A stretch of 64,000 nt of DNA, taken from contig NZ_CP046176.1 in NCBI RefSeq assembly GCF_013009555.1, forward strand, positions 2,573,501 through 2,637,500. The letters are read 5' to 3'. Both the position numbers and the translations under genes were made by a program. The notes under the pieces were generated by a model that saw only the letters and a list, made by a program, of their open reading frames with translations, did no database searches and was not told the origin of the DNA. This document shows, piece after piece, positions 1 to 8,328 of this stretch. Every line of letters starts with the position of its first letter. The stretch's first letter is position 1. Origin of the DNA: Phocaeicola dorei (GTDB taxonomy: Bacteria; Bacteroidota; Bacteroidia; Bacteroidales; Bacteroidaceae).

Positions 1-1143
1 ATAGATGGGAATCTCGTAACCTTCGTAAACGTAGCTGTCAATGCGTACGCCGATGCCGTTAGGCTCCGTCAGCTGTTTGATGATACCCGGCGAAGGCATG
101 AAGTTGTTCTCCGTGTCTTCCGCACAGATACGACATTCGATGGCATGACCGCGCTGGAAAAGTTCTTCTTGCTTCAGGTGCAGCACCTCGTTATTGGCTA
201 TACGGATTTGTTCTTTTACCAGATCCACGCCCACCACTTCTTCGGTGATGGGATGCTCCACCTGCAAACGGGTGTTCATCTCCAGAAAATAGAAATCGCG
301 GTTCTTGTCCACCAGAAACTCGATAGTTCCGGCTCCCGAATAGTTCACCGCCCTGGCGGCAGCCACTGCCTTTTCCCCCATCTCCTGGCGGAGTTCCGGA
401 GTAAGGAACGGAGACGGGCTCTCCTCTACAATCTTCTGGTTGCGACGCTGGACAGAACACTCGCGGTCAAACAGATGGATTACATTGCCATGATTGTCAC
501 CCAGAATTTGAAATTCTATATGATGGGGTTCCTCCACAAATTTTTCCAGATAAACCGTATCATCCCCGAAAGAAGACATGGACTCGGAACGGGCGGTGTT
601 ATATGCCTCCACCACTTCGTCTTCACTGTGTATCAGCCTCATCCCTTTACCGCCGCCTCCCATAGAAGCCTTCAGCATGACAGGATAGCCTATTGCATTA
701 CAGATACGTACCGCCTCTTCGGCACTTTGCAACGGTTGTTCCGTACCGGGGACCACGGGAACGCCTGCGGCAATCATACGCTTACGGGCGGCAATCTTGT
801 CACCCATCGCTTCCATCGTCTCGGCGGAAGGGCTGATAAAGATGATCCCCTCCTCTTTGCATCGGCGGGCAAAATCAGCATTCTCGGACAAAAAACCATA
901 ACCGGGATGAATGGCATCGGCTTTGCATCGTTTGGCAGTCTCTATTACTTTTTCTATATTTAAATAGCTTTCCCTGGCTATAGCAGGACCTATAAGATAG
1001 GCCTCGTCAGCATACATCACATGATGAGAAGTGCGGTCGGCTTCTGAAAAGACAGCAACGGTCCGTATGCCCATTTCTCGGCAGGAACGCATTACACGTA
1101 AGGCTATTTCACCTCTGTTTGCAATCAATACTTTCTTTATCAT
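1..1143 (-). CDS. accC: Biotin carboxylase (AccC-type), partial: C-terminus beyond the window
   Basis: The minus-strand frame opens with ATG at 1143 (MIKKVLIANRGEIA) and stays open to the window edge, giving 381 residues. The start is the typical biotin-carboxylase N-terminus. The ATP-grasp signatures follow: a glycine-rich ATP loop (MLKASMGGGGKGMR), then the EMNTRLQVEHPITE biotin/bicarbonate-site motif near residue 290. By family it carboxylates the biotin carrier subunit of acetyl-, propionyl- or pyruvate-type carboxylases; the partner subunits lie outside the window, so the acyl-CoA substrate is unknown. Its start overlaps the end of the upstream CWC gene by 35 bases, and both sit behind a cobalamin riboswitch. 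That favours a link to propionate/methylmalonyl-CoA metabolism, which is B12-dependent, over general fatty-acid synthesis; this link is inference. Confidence 0.93.
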   Translation of the reverse strand, partial: MIKKVLIANRGEIALRVMRSCREMGIRTVAVFSEADRTSHHVMYADEAYLIGPAIARESYLNIEKVIETAKRCKADAIHPGYGFLSENADFARRCKEEGIIFISPSAETMEAMGDKIAARKRMIAAGVPVVPGTEQPLQSAEEAVRICNAIGYPVMLKASMGGGGKGMRLIHSEDEVVEAYNTARSESMSSFGDDTVYLEKFVEEPHHIEFQILGDNHGNVIHLFDRECSVQRRNQKIVEESPSPFLTPELRQEMGEKAVAAARAVNYSGAGTIEFLVDKNRDFYFLEMNTRLQVEHPITEEVVGVDLVKEQIRIANNEVLHLKQEELFQRGHAIECRICAEDTENNFMPSPGIIKQLTEPNGIGVRIDSYVYEGYEIPIY

Positions 1144-1354
1144 TTTTCTTCTTATTATAACGGGGGTTAATTTCGCAGGCATAGAAACTGTCCTTGACGG
1201 CTTTCAGGCAGTCATGGCACAGGCAATCGGAATAATTCTCCATTAAATAGGTGCGTTGCAGAGCATCCAGTCGGACAGTTGCGCAATGACACGATAAAAT
1301 ATCATTGTGCATACAATCAAATGTTGCACCACAACGTGGACATACCTTTTTCAT
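1109..1354 (-). CDS. Cysteine-rich CWC family small protein
   Basis: A protein of 81 residues with eight or more cysteines and histidines in CxxC-like arrangement: CPRCGATFDC near the start, CHC in the middle and CLCHDC near residue 50. This is the pattern of the cysteine-rich CWC family, presumed metal-binding and of unknown function. Two in-frame ATGs exist at 1360 and 1354. The second is preferred because GGGAGG lies 7 bases upstream of it but directly abuts the first. The 3' end overlaps the biotin carboxylase start by 35 bases, implying translational coupling. It is the first gene behind a cobalamin riboswitch, so a metal- or cofactor-related role is possible but not shown. Confidence 0.8.
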   Translation of the reverse strand: MKKVCPRCGATFDCMHNDILSCHCATVRLDALQRTYLMENYSDCLCHDCLKAVKDSFYACEINPRYNKKKNDKESIDCKQR

Positions 1355-1439
1355 AGGCATTCCTCCCGTAAATTTTTTATTTTCTTATTTTCTTTCGTAC
1401 TGCTTTCCTAATCCCACGAGTAAAAACAGCCTTTAATGA

Positions 1440-1612
1440 ATGGCAGGTCTTCTGACTGACTCCTTATCTTGAAGCCTTCCCGATGTGAGGATTGTCACAT
1501 CAGTGGCAAAGGTATTTTTCAAGATTCCAGCAGAGCTTCACAGCAGCGGGACTGTCCGGGATTTGCACCCGATTCCCTTTTAATCCGAATAGCAGATAGA
1601 CTATCCGAAACC
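1440..1612 (-). promoter_or_regulatory. Cobalamin riboswitch (leader of CWC-accC)
   Basis: Read on the minus strand this has the B12-element parts in order: GGGAATCGGGTGCAAATC, the CAGTCCCGCTGCTGTGAA core, GCCACTG followed by a hairpin and GGGAAGG, and the closing GTCAGAAGACCTGCC (plus positions 1442-1457). It lies between a -7 element at 1622-1629 and the CWC gene at 1354. B12 binding to this family normally represses the downstream genes. Boundaries are approximate to about 10 bases. Confidence 0.93.
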
Positions 1613-1621
1613 AATTCGGGG

Positions 1622-1629
1622 CAAAGATA
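1622..1629 (-). promoter_or_regulatory. Bacteroides-type -7 element, CWC-accC transcript
   Basis: TATCTTTG on the minus strand just upstream of the riboswitch matches the Bacteroidetes primary sigma consensus TAnnTTTG. No strong -33 TTTG is visible. Confidence 0.6.
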
Positions 1630-1700
1630 ATGGATTTTATAATTAAACGAAGCGGAAAAGATGAAAAAAGTGTTGCTTGAAGTTTTTTTTCTTTTTCCAG

Positions 1701-1729
1701 TTGTTTTATTGATTTAATTCCTAACTTTG
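1701..1729 (+). promoter_or_regulatory. Promoter of the nrdDG leader
   Basis: TTG at 1701-1703 and TAACTTTG at 1722-1729, 18 bases apart, match the Bacteroidetes -33/-7 pattern and lie immediately upstream of the plus-strand cobalamin riboswitch. Confidence 0.65.
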
Positions 1730-1737
1730 TCAGTAAT

Positions 1738-1926
1738 ATCGGTTTCCGGATTAGCCGTTGGCGCGAAACGGAATTAAAAGGGAATCCTGTGCAAATCAGG
1801 AACTATCCCCGTAGCTGTAAGTTTTATCCTCCCATAGTGTGGGGAAGTGTTGTGACATTCTTAGCCACTGGTTATTGTGAAAACCGGGAAGGCGTTACAA
1901 CGGAAACAAGTCAGAAGACCTGCCGT
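1738..1926 (+). promoter_or_regulatory. Cobalamin riboswitch (leader of nrdD-nrdG)
   Basis: The plus strand carries GGGAATCCTGTGCAAATC, then CTATCCCCGTAGCTGTAA, GCCACTG with a hairpin and GGGAAGG, and GTCAGAAGACCTGCC ending about 1925. These are the conserved B12-element blocks. About 145 bases separate it from the nrdD ATG at 2072, room for an expression platform. It lies back to back with the minus-strand riboswitch, about 125 bases apart. Confidence 0.94.
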
Positions 1927-2071
1927 TATTGTTTATATCATTCATGGCTTTCGGGTGAAAGGCGATAGAACGAATCATACTGATCCTTTTTATTACTGGT
2001 TTCCATGAATTGTCGTGTGTGAAAGACTTATATTGAATAATGTGTGTTTTGTATAACCTTAATTTATAAGT

Positions 2072-4165
2072 ATGATTAATTCAGAGGTATTTATTATTAA
2101 GAGAGATGGTAAAAAAGAAACTTTCTCTCTTGATAAAATTAAAAATGCAATAGCCAAAGCATTTTTGTCAGTAGGAAGTTTTGCTACCCAGGATGTGATT
2201 ACTACTGTATTGAGTCGCGTTAGTGTCAGTGATGGAATGAATGTGGAAGAAATCCAGAATCAGGTGGAGGTGGCCCTGATGGCTGAACATTATTACAGTG
2301 TTGCCAAGGCGTATATGCTGTATCGTCAGAAACATTTGGAGGATCGTGAGGTGAGAGATAAACTGAAGTTTTTGCTTGACTATTGTGACGCTTCCAATCC
2401 GGCAACCGGCAGTAAATATGATGCGAATGCCAATGTGGAGAATAAGAATATTGCTACGCTGATAGGAGAGTTACCCAAATCAAATTTTATTCGTCTCAAC
2501 CGTCGTCTGTTGACTGACCGTTTGAAAGACATGTATGGAAAGGAATTGTCCGATCGTTATTTGGAACTTCTGAATCATCATTTTATTTATAAAAATGATG
2601 AAACTAATCTGGCTAATTATTGTGCCAGCATTACTATGTATCCTTGGTTGAATAATGGTACGATAGCAGTGGGAGGGAACTCTACGGCTCCTACTAACTT
2701 GAAATCTTTTTGTGGTGGATTTGTCAATATGGTTTTTATTGTATCCAGTATGTTAAGTGGTGCCTGTGCTACTCCAGAGTTTTTGATGTATATGAATTAT
2801 TTCATTGGTTTGGAATATGGGCAGGAATATTATAAGTATCCCGATAAGATTGTTGATTTATCTACCAAACAAAGAACAATAGACAAAATCATTACAGACT
2901 GTTTCGAGCAAATAGTATATTCTATTAACCAGCCTACAGGGGCGCGTAATTTTCAAGCCGTCTTTTGGAATGTAGCTTACTATGACAAATATTATTTTGA
3001 AAGTCTTTTTGGTAACTTCTTTTTTCCCGATGGAAGCCAACCTGACTGGAATTCACTAAGTTGGTTGCAGAAACGTTTCATGAAATGGTTTAATAAAGAG
3101 CGTACACGTACTGTTTTAACATTTCCTGTAGAAACAATGGCGCTTTTGACTAAAGATGGTGATGTATTAGATAAGGAATATGGTGACTTTACGGCTGAAA
3201 TGTATTCCGAAGGTCATTCTTTCTTTACTTATATGAGTGATAATGCAGATTCTTTAAGTAGTTGCTGCCGTCTTCGCAATGAGATACAGGACAATGGTTT
3301 CAGCTATACTTTGGGAGCAGGTGGGGTTTCTACAGGCTCAAAAAGTGTGCTGACTATTAATTTGAACCGTTGCATCCAGCATGCGGTGAAATCCGGTATA
3401 CTTTATCCGTTTTTTTTGGAAGAAGTGGTTGATTTGGTACACAAAGTCCAGTTGGCTTATAATGAGAATCTGAAATTGTTGCAGTCGAAAGGTATGCTGC
3501 CTTTGTTTGATGCTGGTTACATCAATATGAACCGTCAGTATCTAACTATCGGTGTTAATGGTTTGGTGGAAGCAGCGCAATTTATGGGTATTGAAATCAA
3601 TGATAACCCTAAGTATGAAGCATTTGTTCAGGAGATTTTAGGAATGATTGAACGATATAATAGGAAGTACCGTACAAAGGATGTTTTGTTTAATTGCGAA
3701 ATGATTCCTGCTGAGAATGTAGGAGTGAAGCACGCTAAATGGGATAAAGAAGCAGGCTTCCAAACATTCCGAGAATGTTATAACAGTTATTTCTATATTG
3801 TAGAAGACAAATCGTTGAATGTTGTCGATAAATTCCGTCTGCATGGACGCCGCTATATAAAGCATTTAACGGGAGGCTCGGCCTTGCACATGAATTTGGA
3901 AGAACATCTTAGTAAGGAGCAGTACAGACAACTACTTCGGGTAGCTGCTATAGAAGGCTGTAATTACTTTACATTTAATATACCGAATACCATTTGCAAT
4001 GAATGTAAGCATATTGATAAGAGATACTTGCATGAATGTCCTGAATGTCATAGTCGGAATGTGGATTATCTGACACGTGTTATCGGGTATATGAAGCGGA
4101 TCAGTAATTTTTCTCAGGCAAGGCAGAAGGAGGCTGCACAAAGATATTATGCTCCGTTACGTTGA
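2072..4165 (+). CDS. nrdD: Anaerobic (class III) ribonucleoside-triphosphate reductase
   Basis: At 697 residues this is a full-length NrdD. An ATP-cone domain occupies roughly residues 1-95 (VIKRDGKKETF-like start). The C-terminus has four zinc-site cysteines at about 642, 645, 656 and 659 (CNEC, CPEC) followed by the glycyl-radical loop RVIGYM, with the radical glycine at about 672. It reduces ribonucleoside triphosphates to deoxyribonucleotides under anaerobic conditions and needs NrdG for radical installation; nrdG overlaps its end. The enzyme itself does not use B12, yet a cobalamin riboswitch leads the transcript. That fits the known pattern of B12 repressing a B12-independent isozyme when a class II, B12-dependent reductase is present elsewhere in the genome. 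Confidence 0.97.
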   Translation: MINSEVFIIKRDGKKETFSLDKIKNAIAKAFLSVGSFATQDVITTVLSRVSVSDGMNVEEIQNQVEVALMAEHYYSVAKAYMLYRQKHLEDREVRDKLKFLLDYCDASNPATGSKYDANANVENKNIATLIGELPKSNFIRLNRRLLTDRLKDMYGKELSDRYLELLNHHFIYKNDETNLANYCASITMYPWLNNGTIAVGGNSTAPTNLKSFCGGFVNMVFIVSSMLSGACATPEFLMYMNYFIGLEYGQEYYKYPDKIVDLSTKQRTIDKIITDCFEQIVYSINQPTGARNFQAVFWNVAYYDKYYFESLFGNFFFPDGSQPDWNSLSWLQKRFMKWFNKERTRTVLTFPVETMALLTKDGDVLDKEYGDFTAEMYSEGHSFFTYMSDNADSLSSCCRLRNEIQDNGFSYTLGAGGVSTGSKSVLTINLNRCIQHAVKSGILYPFFLEEVVDLVHKVQLAYNENLKLLQSKGMLPLFDAGYINMNRQYLTIGVNGLVEAAQFMGIEINDNPKYEAFVQEILGMIERYNRKYRTKDVLFNCEMIPAENVGVKHAKWDKEAGFQTFRECYNSYFYIVEDKSLNVVDKFRLHGRRYIKHLTGGSALHMNLEEHLSKEQYRQLLRVAAIEGCNYFTFNIPNTICNECKHIDKRYLHECPECHSRNVDYLTRVIGYMKRISNFSQARQKEAAQRYYAPLR

Positions 4166-4616
4166 TTATGACATCGTATTTCAAGAAATTCCGGATGAAG
4201 TCACTCTGGCGATCAATCTCTCTAACTGTCCCAATAGGTGCAAGGGCTGTCATAGCCCTCATTTGTTGGAAAATGTAGGAGAATCTTTAACGGAAGAAAG
4301 TCTTGGGCATCTTTTACAGAAGTATGGAAAGGCGGTGACTTGCGTCTGTTTTATGGGAGGCGATGCCGAACCCTTTGAAGTGGAAAGGTTGGCAGGATTT
4401 CTTCACCGACAGTCTATCGCTTTGGTAAAGGTGGGTTGGTATTCGGGGAAGAATGAATTGCCGGAAGGTCTTTCCGTTCAGAACTTTGAATATATAAAGT
4501 TGGGACCGTATATTGAAAAATTGGGTGGCTTGAAATCTCCTGATACCAATCAGCATTTCTATCGGATATACGGGGATGAGATGAAAGATATTACCTATCG
4601 GTTTTGGCGTATCTGA
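4149..4616 (+). CDS. nrdG: Anaerobic ribonucleoside-triphosphate reductase-activating protein
   Basis: A radical-SAM activase of 155 residues with the CxxxCxxC iron-sulfur motif at residues 27, 31 and 34 (CPNRCKGC), at the short length usual for NrdG. It uses S-adenosylmethionine to generate the glycyl radical on NrdD. The start ATG at 4149 lies 17 bases inside nrdD, so the two are translationally coupled; GGAGG lies about 15 bases upstream. A strong bidirectional terminator overlaps the stop codon. Confidence 0.96.
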   Translation: MLRYVDYDIVFQEIPDEVTLAINLSNCPNRCKGCHSPHLLENVGESLTEESLGHLLQKYGKAVTCVCFMGGDAEPFEVERLAGFLHRQSIALVKVGWYSGKNELPEGLSVQNFEYIKLGPYIEKLGGLKSPDTNQHFYRIYGDEMKDITYRFWRI

Positions 4617-4647
4617 AAAAGGCGGAAATAAATTCCGCCTTTTTCAG
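4613..4647. terminator. Bidirectional terminator between nrdG and cbiK
   Basis: Perfect 15-bp inverted repeat CTGAAAAAGGCGGAA / TTCCGCCTTTTTCAG around a 5-base ATAAA loop. The A/T runs give a U-tract in either direction, suiting the convergent genes. The 5' arm includes the nrdG stop. Confidence 0.92.
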
Positions 4648-4665
4648 ATAAATATATTAAGTTGG

Positions 4666-5862
4666 TTATGCTTCCGGTTGATAGTCTTCACCATTCTCCC
4701 ATGCACTGTCGTCATTCCAGTTTTCATATAAATGGTTTACCCAAATTTGGCGAATCTCAGGATAACTGCCAAGGGCTTTCATATTACATCCGTCTTTAAT
4801 ACCATGATCAGCTCCGGCTTGATCTATCGGGTGGCTTTCGAATGTTCTGTCCACTTTGAATCCTAATTTCTCCAAACGTTCACGCCAGCTATATTCATTT
4901 GTATTGATTTCCACATTACTTACATCGTCATCTTCGGCCATAGCTTCCAATCCCCAAAGGTCGTTGTGGGCATGGTCACCGGCAATTGACATGAAAGGTG
5001 CAAGATAAACATTTACTTCTGATGGGTTCAGGCCGTTCTTTTCGCAATAGCTCATCACCTTAGAGTACATACAGTCGGGATATTGGGTTTTGTCAAATCC
5101 TTCTACAGGAATTCTATTAGCCGGTTCTTCCTCTATTTCTTTCGGGAAGAAAAGCATGTCACCATAATCCACAGTACCTACAAAGATATTGTTGTTGGCA
5201 GCAAGTTCCTGCAATGCTTTTTCCATGTCAGAGTACTTTTTGTTAGCATTGTAATTCTCATCCGGATTACCGTGTCCCATTAGAAGCACGATGTTGTTCT
5301 TGTCTGCTAATTTAGACTCATAGTGTTTGTAAAGTATCTCTGCTACATCTTTAGTATCTTCTGCACTGGAAAGAAGGTTGGCACCCTTCAATACATCAAT
5401 ATGCGGATACCATTGAATCATAAAGTATTTTTTTACATCAGTATTCATTAATGAAAGATATTCTTCGCCTGGAATTACATGCAATGATTGTACAGCCACA
5501 CGTTTGTATCCTGCATCGCCTATTGCTTTCAACCATTGGTCCAATTCATAACGTGCTATGCCGGTAGATGCTTCTACACGTCCGATACATGTACGTGAAG
5601 TAAATGACATATAAATATCCGTATTGGGGAATTTAGCTTTAAAATCCTCAATCACATCATCATAAACAGAAAGGGACTCATTATAGGTACTGCCAAAAGT
5701 ACAGAGCAAAATGGCTGTGTCGTGTTGCTTGGTTCTGGTTACTACATCCACAGCAGGATTAACAGTACTTTCTTCATCATCATTGTCACTACAGGAACTG
5801 AATCCTGTGCAAGTTGCGGCAGCAACAAAAGCCGCCATCAGATAATACTTGAATTGTTTCAT
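4666..5862 (-). CDS. cbiK: CbiK-family sirohydrochlorin cobaltochelatase, predicted lipoprotein
   Basis: A protein of 398 residues. The N-terminus has a hydrophobic stretch (about 8-20) ending in FSSC with Cys24, a lipoprotein-type signal, so the chelatase domain (about 48-385) probably sits in the periplasm or on the outer membrane. The CbiK-type catalytic histidines are visible as H128 (SLHVIPGEEY) and H197 (LLMGHGNPDE). In the family it inserts cobalt (or iron) into sirohydrochlorin. It lies 33 bases downstream of a BtuB-like receptor, in the same riboswitch-controlled operon. An exported chelatase beside an uptake receptor suggests handling of an imported tetrapyrrole or cobalt rather than de novo synthesis, and no corrin-ring genes are present in the window. 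That role is inference. Confidence 0.88.
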   Translation of the reverse strand: MKQFKYYLMAAFVAAATCTGFSSCSDNDDEESTVNPAVDVVTRTKQHDTAILLCTFGSTYNESLSVYDDVIEDFKAKFPNTDIYMSFTSRTCIGRVEASTGIARYELDQWLKAIGDAGYKRVAVQSLHVIPGEEYLSLMNTDVKKYFMIQWYPHIDVLKGANLLSSAEDTKDVAEILYKHYESKLADKNNIVLLMGHGNPDENYNANKKYSDMEKALQELAANNNIFVGTVDYGDMLFFPKEIEEEPANRIPVEGFDKTQYPDCMYSKVMSYCEKNGLNPSEVNVYLAPFMSIAGDHAHNDLWGLEAMAEDDDVSNVEINTNEYSWRERLEKLGFKVDRTFESHPIDQAGADHGIKDGCNMKALGSYPEIRQIWVNHLYENWNDDSAWENGEDYQPEA

Positions 5863-5895
5863 ACGAATAAAAATTAATTTATAAATTGTTGGTTA

Positions 5896-7956
5896 TTAAT
5901 TGTTTTTGAATTTAATGAGGGCGGAGACATAAAAAGTTCTTCCGGGAGTTGATGTGGCACGATTCCGTCCGAAAGGAGTACGGTCTACATAGTCAAATAC
6001 ATTATCTACCCCGGCATTCATCGTTAATGACCACCGTTTCATTTTTAATAATGAGTGGGCTGTGTTGATACGCCAAGTTTGGAATCCGTCGGCATTATTA
6101 TCATTTATATAACGGCGTGTAGACTGATATCTGCCATAGATGCCGATACCCAAACGATACAGTTTCCATGAATGTTGCCATAAGACATTTAAATTTGCAT
6201 TATGGCTGGAAGTAGCATCAATAGGAAGATATTTCATATAATCTATACCTTTGTTAGGATATTGCGCTTTTGGATCAGCATAACTATATCCGCCGGCAAG
6301 GCTGAGAGATTTTGCAGGACGATAGTTGAAGGTGAAATCCATACCATAAATACGTGCCTTTGTCAGATTCTTATATTGTTTGCTCTTTTCTACTTCAAGA
6401 AACTTTTCATCGGGAGTTACGGAAATTTCAACCAACTCAATCATGTTGTGAAGATAATTCATGTATCCGGTTAAACTGGCTTGGAATTTTTGCCCTACGT
6501 ACTCGATACCGATTGAAGCATATTGTGAGGTTTGTGCTTTTAGATTTGTGTTGCCATGATATGCAGTCAAGGCACCGCCTCCGATAACGCCGGTATAATT
6601 ATAATAAAGTTCTTTAATAGTGGGTGCTTTGTAGCCTAAAGCATAAGAAGCACGCAAATTAATATGTTCTCCGGGTTTATAAAGTCCTGATATTTTCGGA
6701 CTGAAATTCAATCCTGTTTCCTTGTGTTGTGTTCCTCGTACCCCGGCAGTCAGAACCAGATTTTCTCTGGCTGTCCATTCCTCCTGTATATAAGCTGCCA
6801 ACGTATAAACGGAAGCGCGGTCACCGTCAATGTGATGAGGTGATTCCAAATGATTGTACTGATATTCGATTCCTGCATTTAAAATATGGTCCTCTCCAAG
6901 ATAAAATACACTTTTTACCTGGCCTAATATTTGTTTCTGAATACTTTGTTTGATACGTTGACCGGCAAAGTAGGTGATACGTTCATGGCGGTCATTGTCT
7001 AGAAAATAATCAGTATGCTCGTTTAGCTTATAGTCATAGAAGTAACCGTATCTGCCATACGAGAGGTCTGCAGTCAGATAATTCCGTTTTCCTAATTTAT
7101 ATTTACTTCCTACTGCAAATGTATAGTTGCGATAATAAAAATCGTTGGCTTGATATTTCCAAGGACCGTGTGTACGCATTACCCAACGCTCATAATAAGT
7201 GCCTTCTGCAGTGAGGTCTAGTTTGCGATTGACTTGCCATTCAATGTTCTCGGACAGGGTATAGTTTGAAGAACGGTTTACGGTCAACATAGTAGAGCCG
7301 GATTTCAATTGATTCTGATCCCACTGCAGGTCTGTATTCCGCCAGCCATCGGTATGCCGGAAGTTGATTCCGGTTACAGATTTTATCTTTCCATAATTAA
7401 AGCCGAAACTGGTACTTTGACGTATATCACCATATTCACCTATGCGGGATGTATTGGTGAGCTCCATTTTTTCACGGTTACGTTTGGTTATGATATTGAT
7501 AACTCCGGCTATTGCGTCACTGCCATAAAGTGAAGAAGCGGCCCCTTTTACAATCTCTATGCGTTCTATATTAGCTGGATTTAATTGATTCAAGTCGTTT
7601 TGCCCTCCTACATCGCCATTCATTCTTTTTCCATTTATCATGATCAGGATATAGTCATTGTTCAATCCGTTTAGTTGGATATGGCTCCCCATATCACCAT
7701 CATGAAAGGTCAATGAAGGACTAAGACCACTGAGCAAATCGTCTATACTGCGTGCCTGATATTGTTCCAAAGCTTTGCTGGTTATTACTTCAGTCTGTAC
7801 GGGAGCATCTTTCAGATAATGTTCAGTACCTGTACCCGTGATGACCACTTCATTCAGTAATACGGACAATTCTTTATCGTCTTTATCTTTGAGAATACTT
7901 TGGGCACTTGCAATTTGTGTACCTAATAGTAGAATAGCAGGAAGTAAATACCTCAT
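5896..7956 (-). CDS. btuB: BtuB-like TonB-dependent outer-membrane receptor 1
   Basis: A protein of 686 residues with a signal peptide (about 1-19, ending ASAQS). A plug domain lies at about 45-160: VVITGTGTEHYLKDAP is TonB-box/plug entry, IERIEIVKGAASSLYGSDA the plug end. A 22-strand barrel follows, ending in an aromatic-terminated strand. It is predicted to import cobalamin or another corrinoid with TonB-ExbBD energy. The cobalamin riboswitch immediately upstream is the main support for corrinoid rather than iron substrate. The downstream gene is the lipoprotein chelatase. Substrate specificity among corrinoids cannot be read from sequence. Confidence 0.9.
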   Translation of the reverse strand: MRYLLPAILLLGTQIASAQSILKDKDDKELSVLLNEVVITGTGTEHYLKDAPVQTEVITSKALEQYQARSIDDLLSGLSPSLTFHDGDMGSHIQLNGLNNDYILIMINGKRMNGDVGGQNDLNQLNPANIERIEIVKGAASSLYGSDAIAGVINIITKRNREKMELTNTSRIGEYGDIRQSTSFGFNYGKIKSVTGINFRHTDGWRNTDLQWDQNQLKSGSTMLTVNRSSNYTLSENIEWQVNRKLDLTAEGTYYERWVMRTHGPWKYQANDFYYRNYTFAVGSKYKLGKRNYLTADLSYGRYGYFYDYKLNEHTDYFLDNDRHERITYFAGQRIKQSIQKQILGQVKSVFYLGEDHILNAGIEYQYNHLESPHHIDGDRASVYTLAAYIQEEWTARENLVLTAGVRGTQHKETGLNFSPKISGLYKPGEHINLRASYALGYKAPTIKELYYNYTGVIGGGALTAYHGNTNLKAQTSQYASIGIEYVGQKFQASLTGYMNYLHNMIELVEISVTPDEKFLEVEKSKQYKNLTKARIYGMDFTFNYRPAKSLSLAGGYSYADPKAQYPNKGIDYMKYLPIDATSSHNANLNVLWQHSWKLYRLGIGIYGRYQSTRRYINDNNADGFQTWRINTAHSLLKMKRWSLTMNAGVDNVFDYVDRTPFGRNRATSTPGRTFYVSALIKFKNN

Positions 7957-8103
7957 ATTGTGTTTTATTTAATTTGCAAAATAAAACATCAAGTTTCCCT
8001 CTGATAAAGAGGAATGCCACAAAGGAATAGACGTTGGAAAACGCTTGTTCGAATGGACACATACTTCTAATCCTGGAAGCTTGGTGTTTATTGTTCAACA
8101 GAC

Positions 8104-8272
8104 TTAGCAGGTATTCTGGCTTTCCTCTGATTGGAAACCTTCCCATTTCTTCAAATGAAACAGTGGTTTTGGACTATCCAATCAACATAATGAGGATTTA
8201 CAGCTGCAGGTACAGCCCCGGATTTACACCGGATTCCCTTGCATCGGGCTATGTGATAGCCCGATTACTAAT
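8104..8272 (-). promoter_or_regulatory. Cobalamin riboswitch (leader of btuB1-cbiK)
   Basis: The minus strand reads GGGAATCCGGTGTAAATC, then CCTGCAGCTGTAAATCC, ACCACTG, a hairpin and GGGAAGG, ending in GCCAGAATACCTGC, a slightly divergent B12 box. A perfect hairpin (ATCGGGCTAT / ATAGCCCGAT, plus 8243-8265) is a riboswitch arm. It lies 150 bases upstream of the receptor ATG at 7956. Confidence 0.9.
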
Positions 8273-8279
8273 TCTGTTG

Positions 8280-8287
8280 CAAAGATA
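8280..8287 (-). promoter_or_regulatory. -7 element of the btuB1-cbiK transcript
   Basis: TATCTTTG on the minus strand directly upstream of the riboswitch, matching TAnnTTTG. Confidence 0.55.
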
Positions 8288-8328
8288 TAGGTTTATTTTA
8301 TATTATCTTCGATAAGTCTTTGATTTTT

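Noticed and set aside
145..963. A plus-strand frame of 272 codons opposite the biotin carboxylase
   Set aside because: The minus-strand protein is a clear family match in every part; the plus-strand translation has no recognisable features and is an antisense shadow.
7883..8146. A minus-strand frame across the receptor 1 leader
   Set aside because: It covers the cobalamin riboswitch and the receptor start; the sequence is explained by the RNA.
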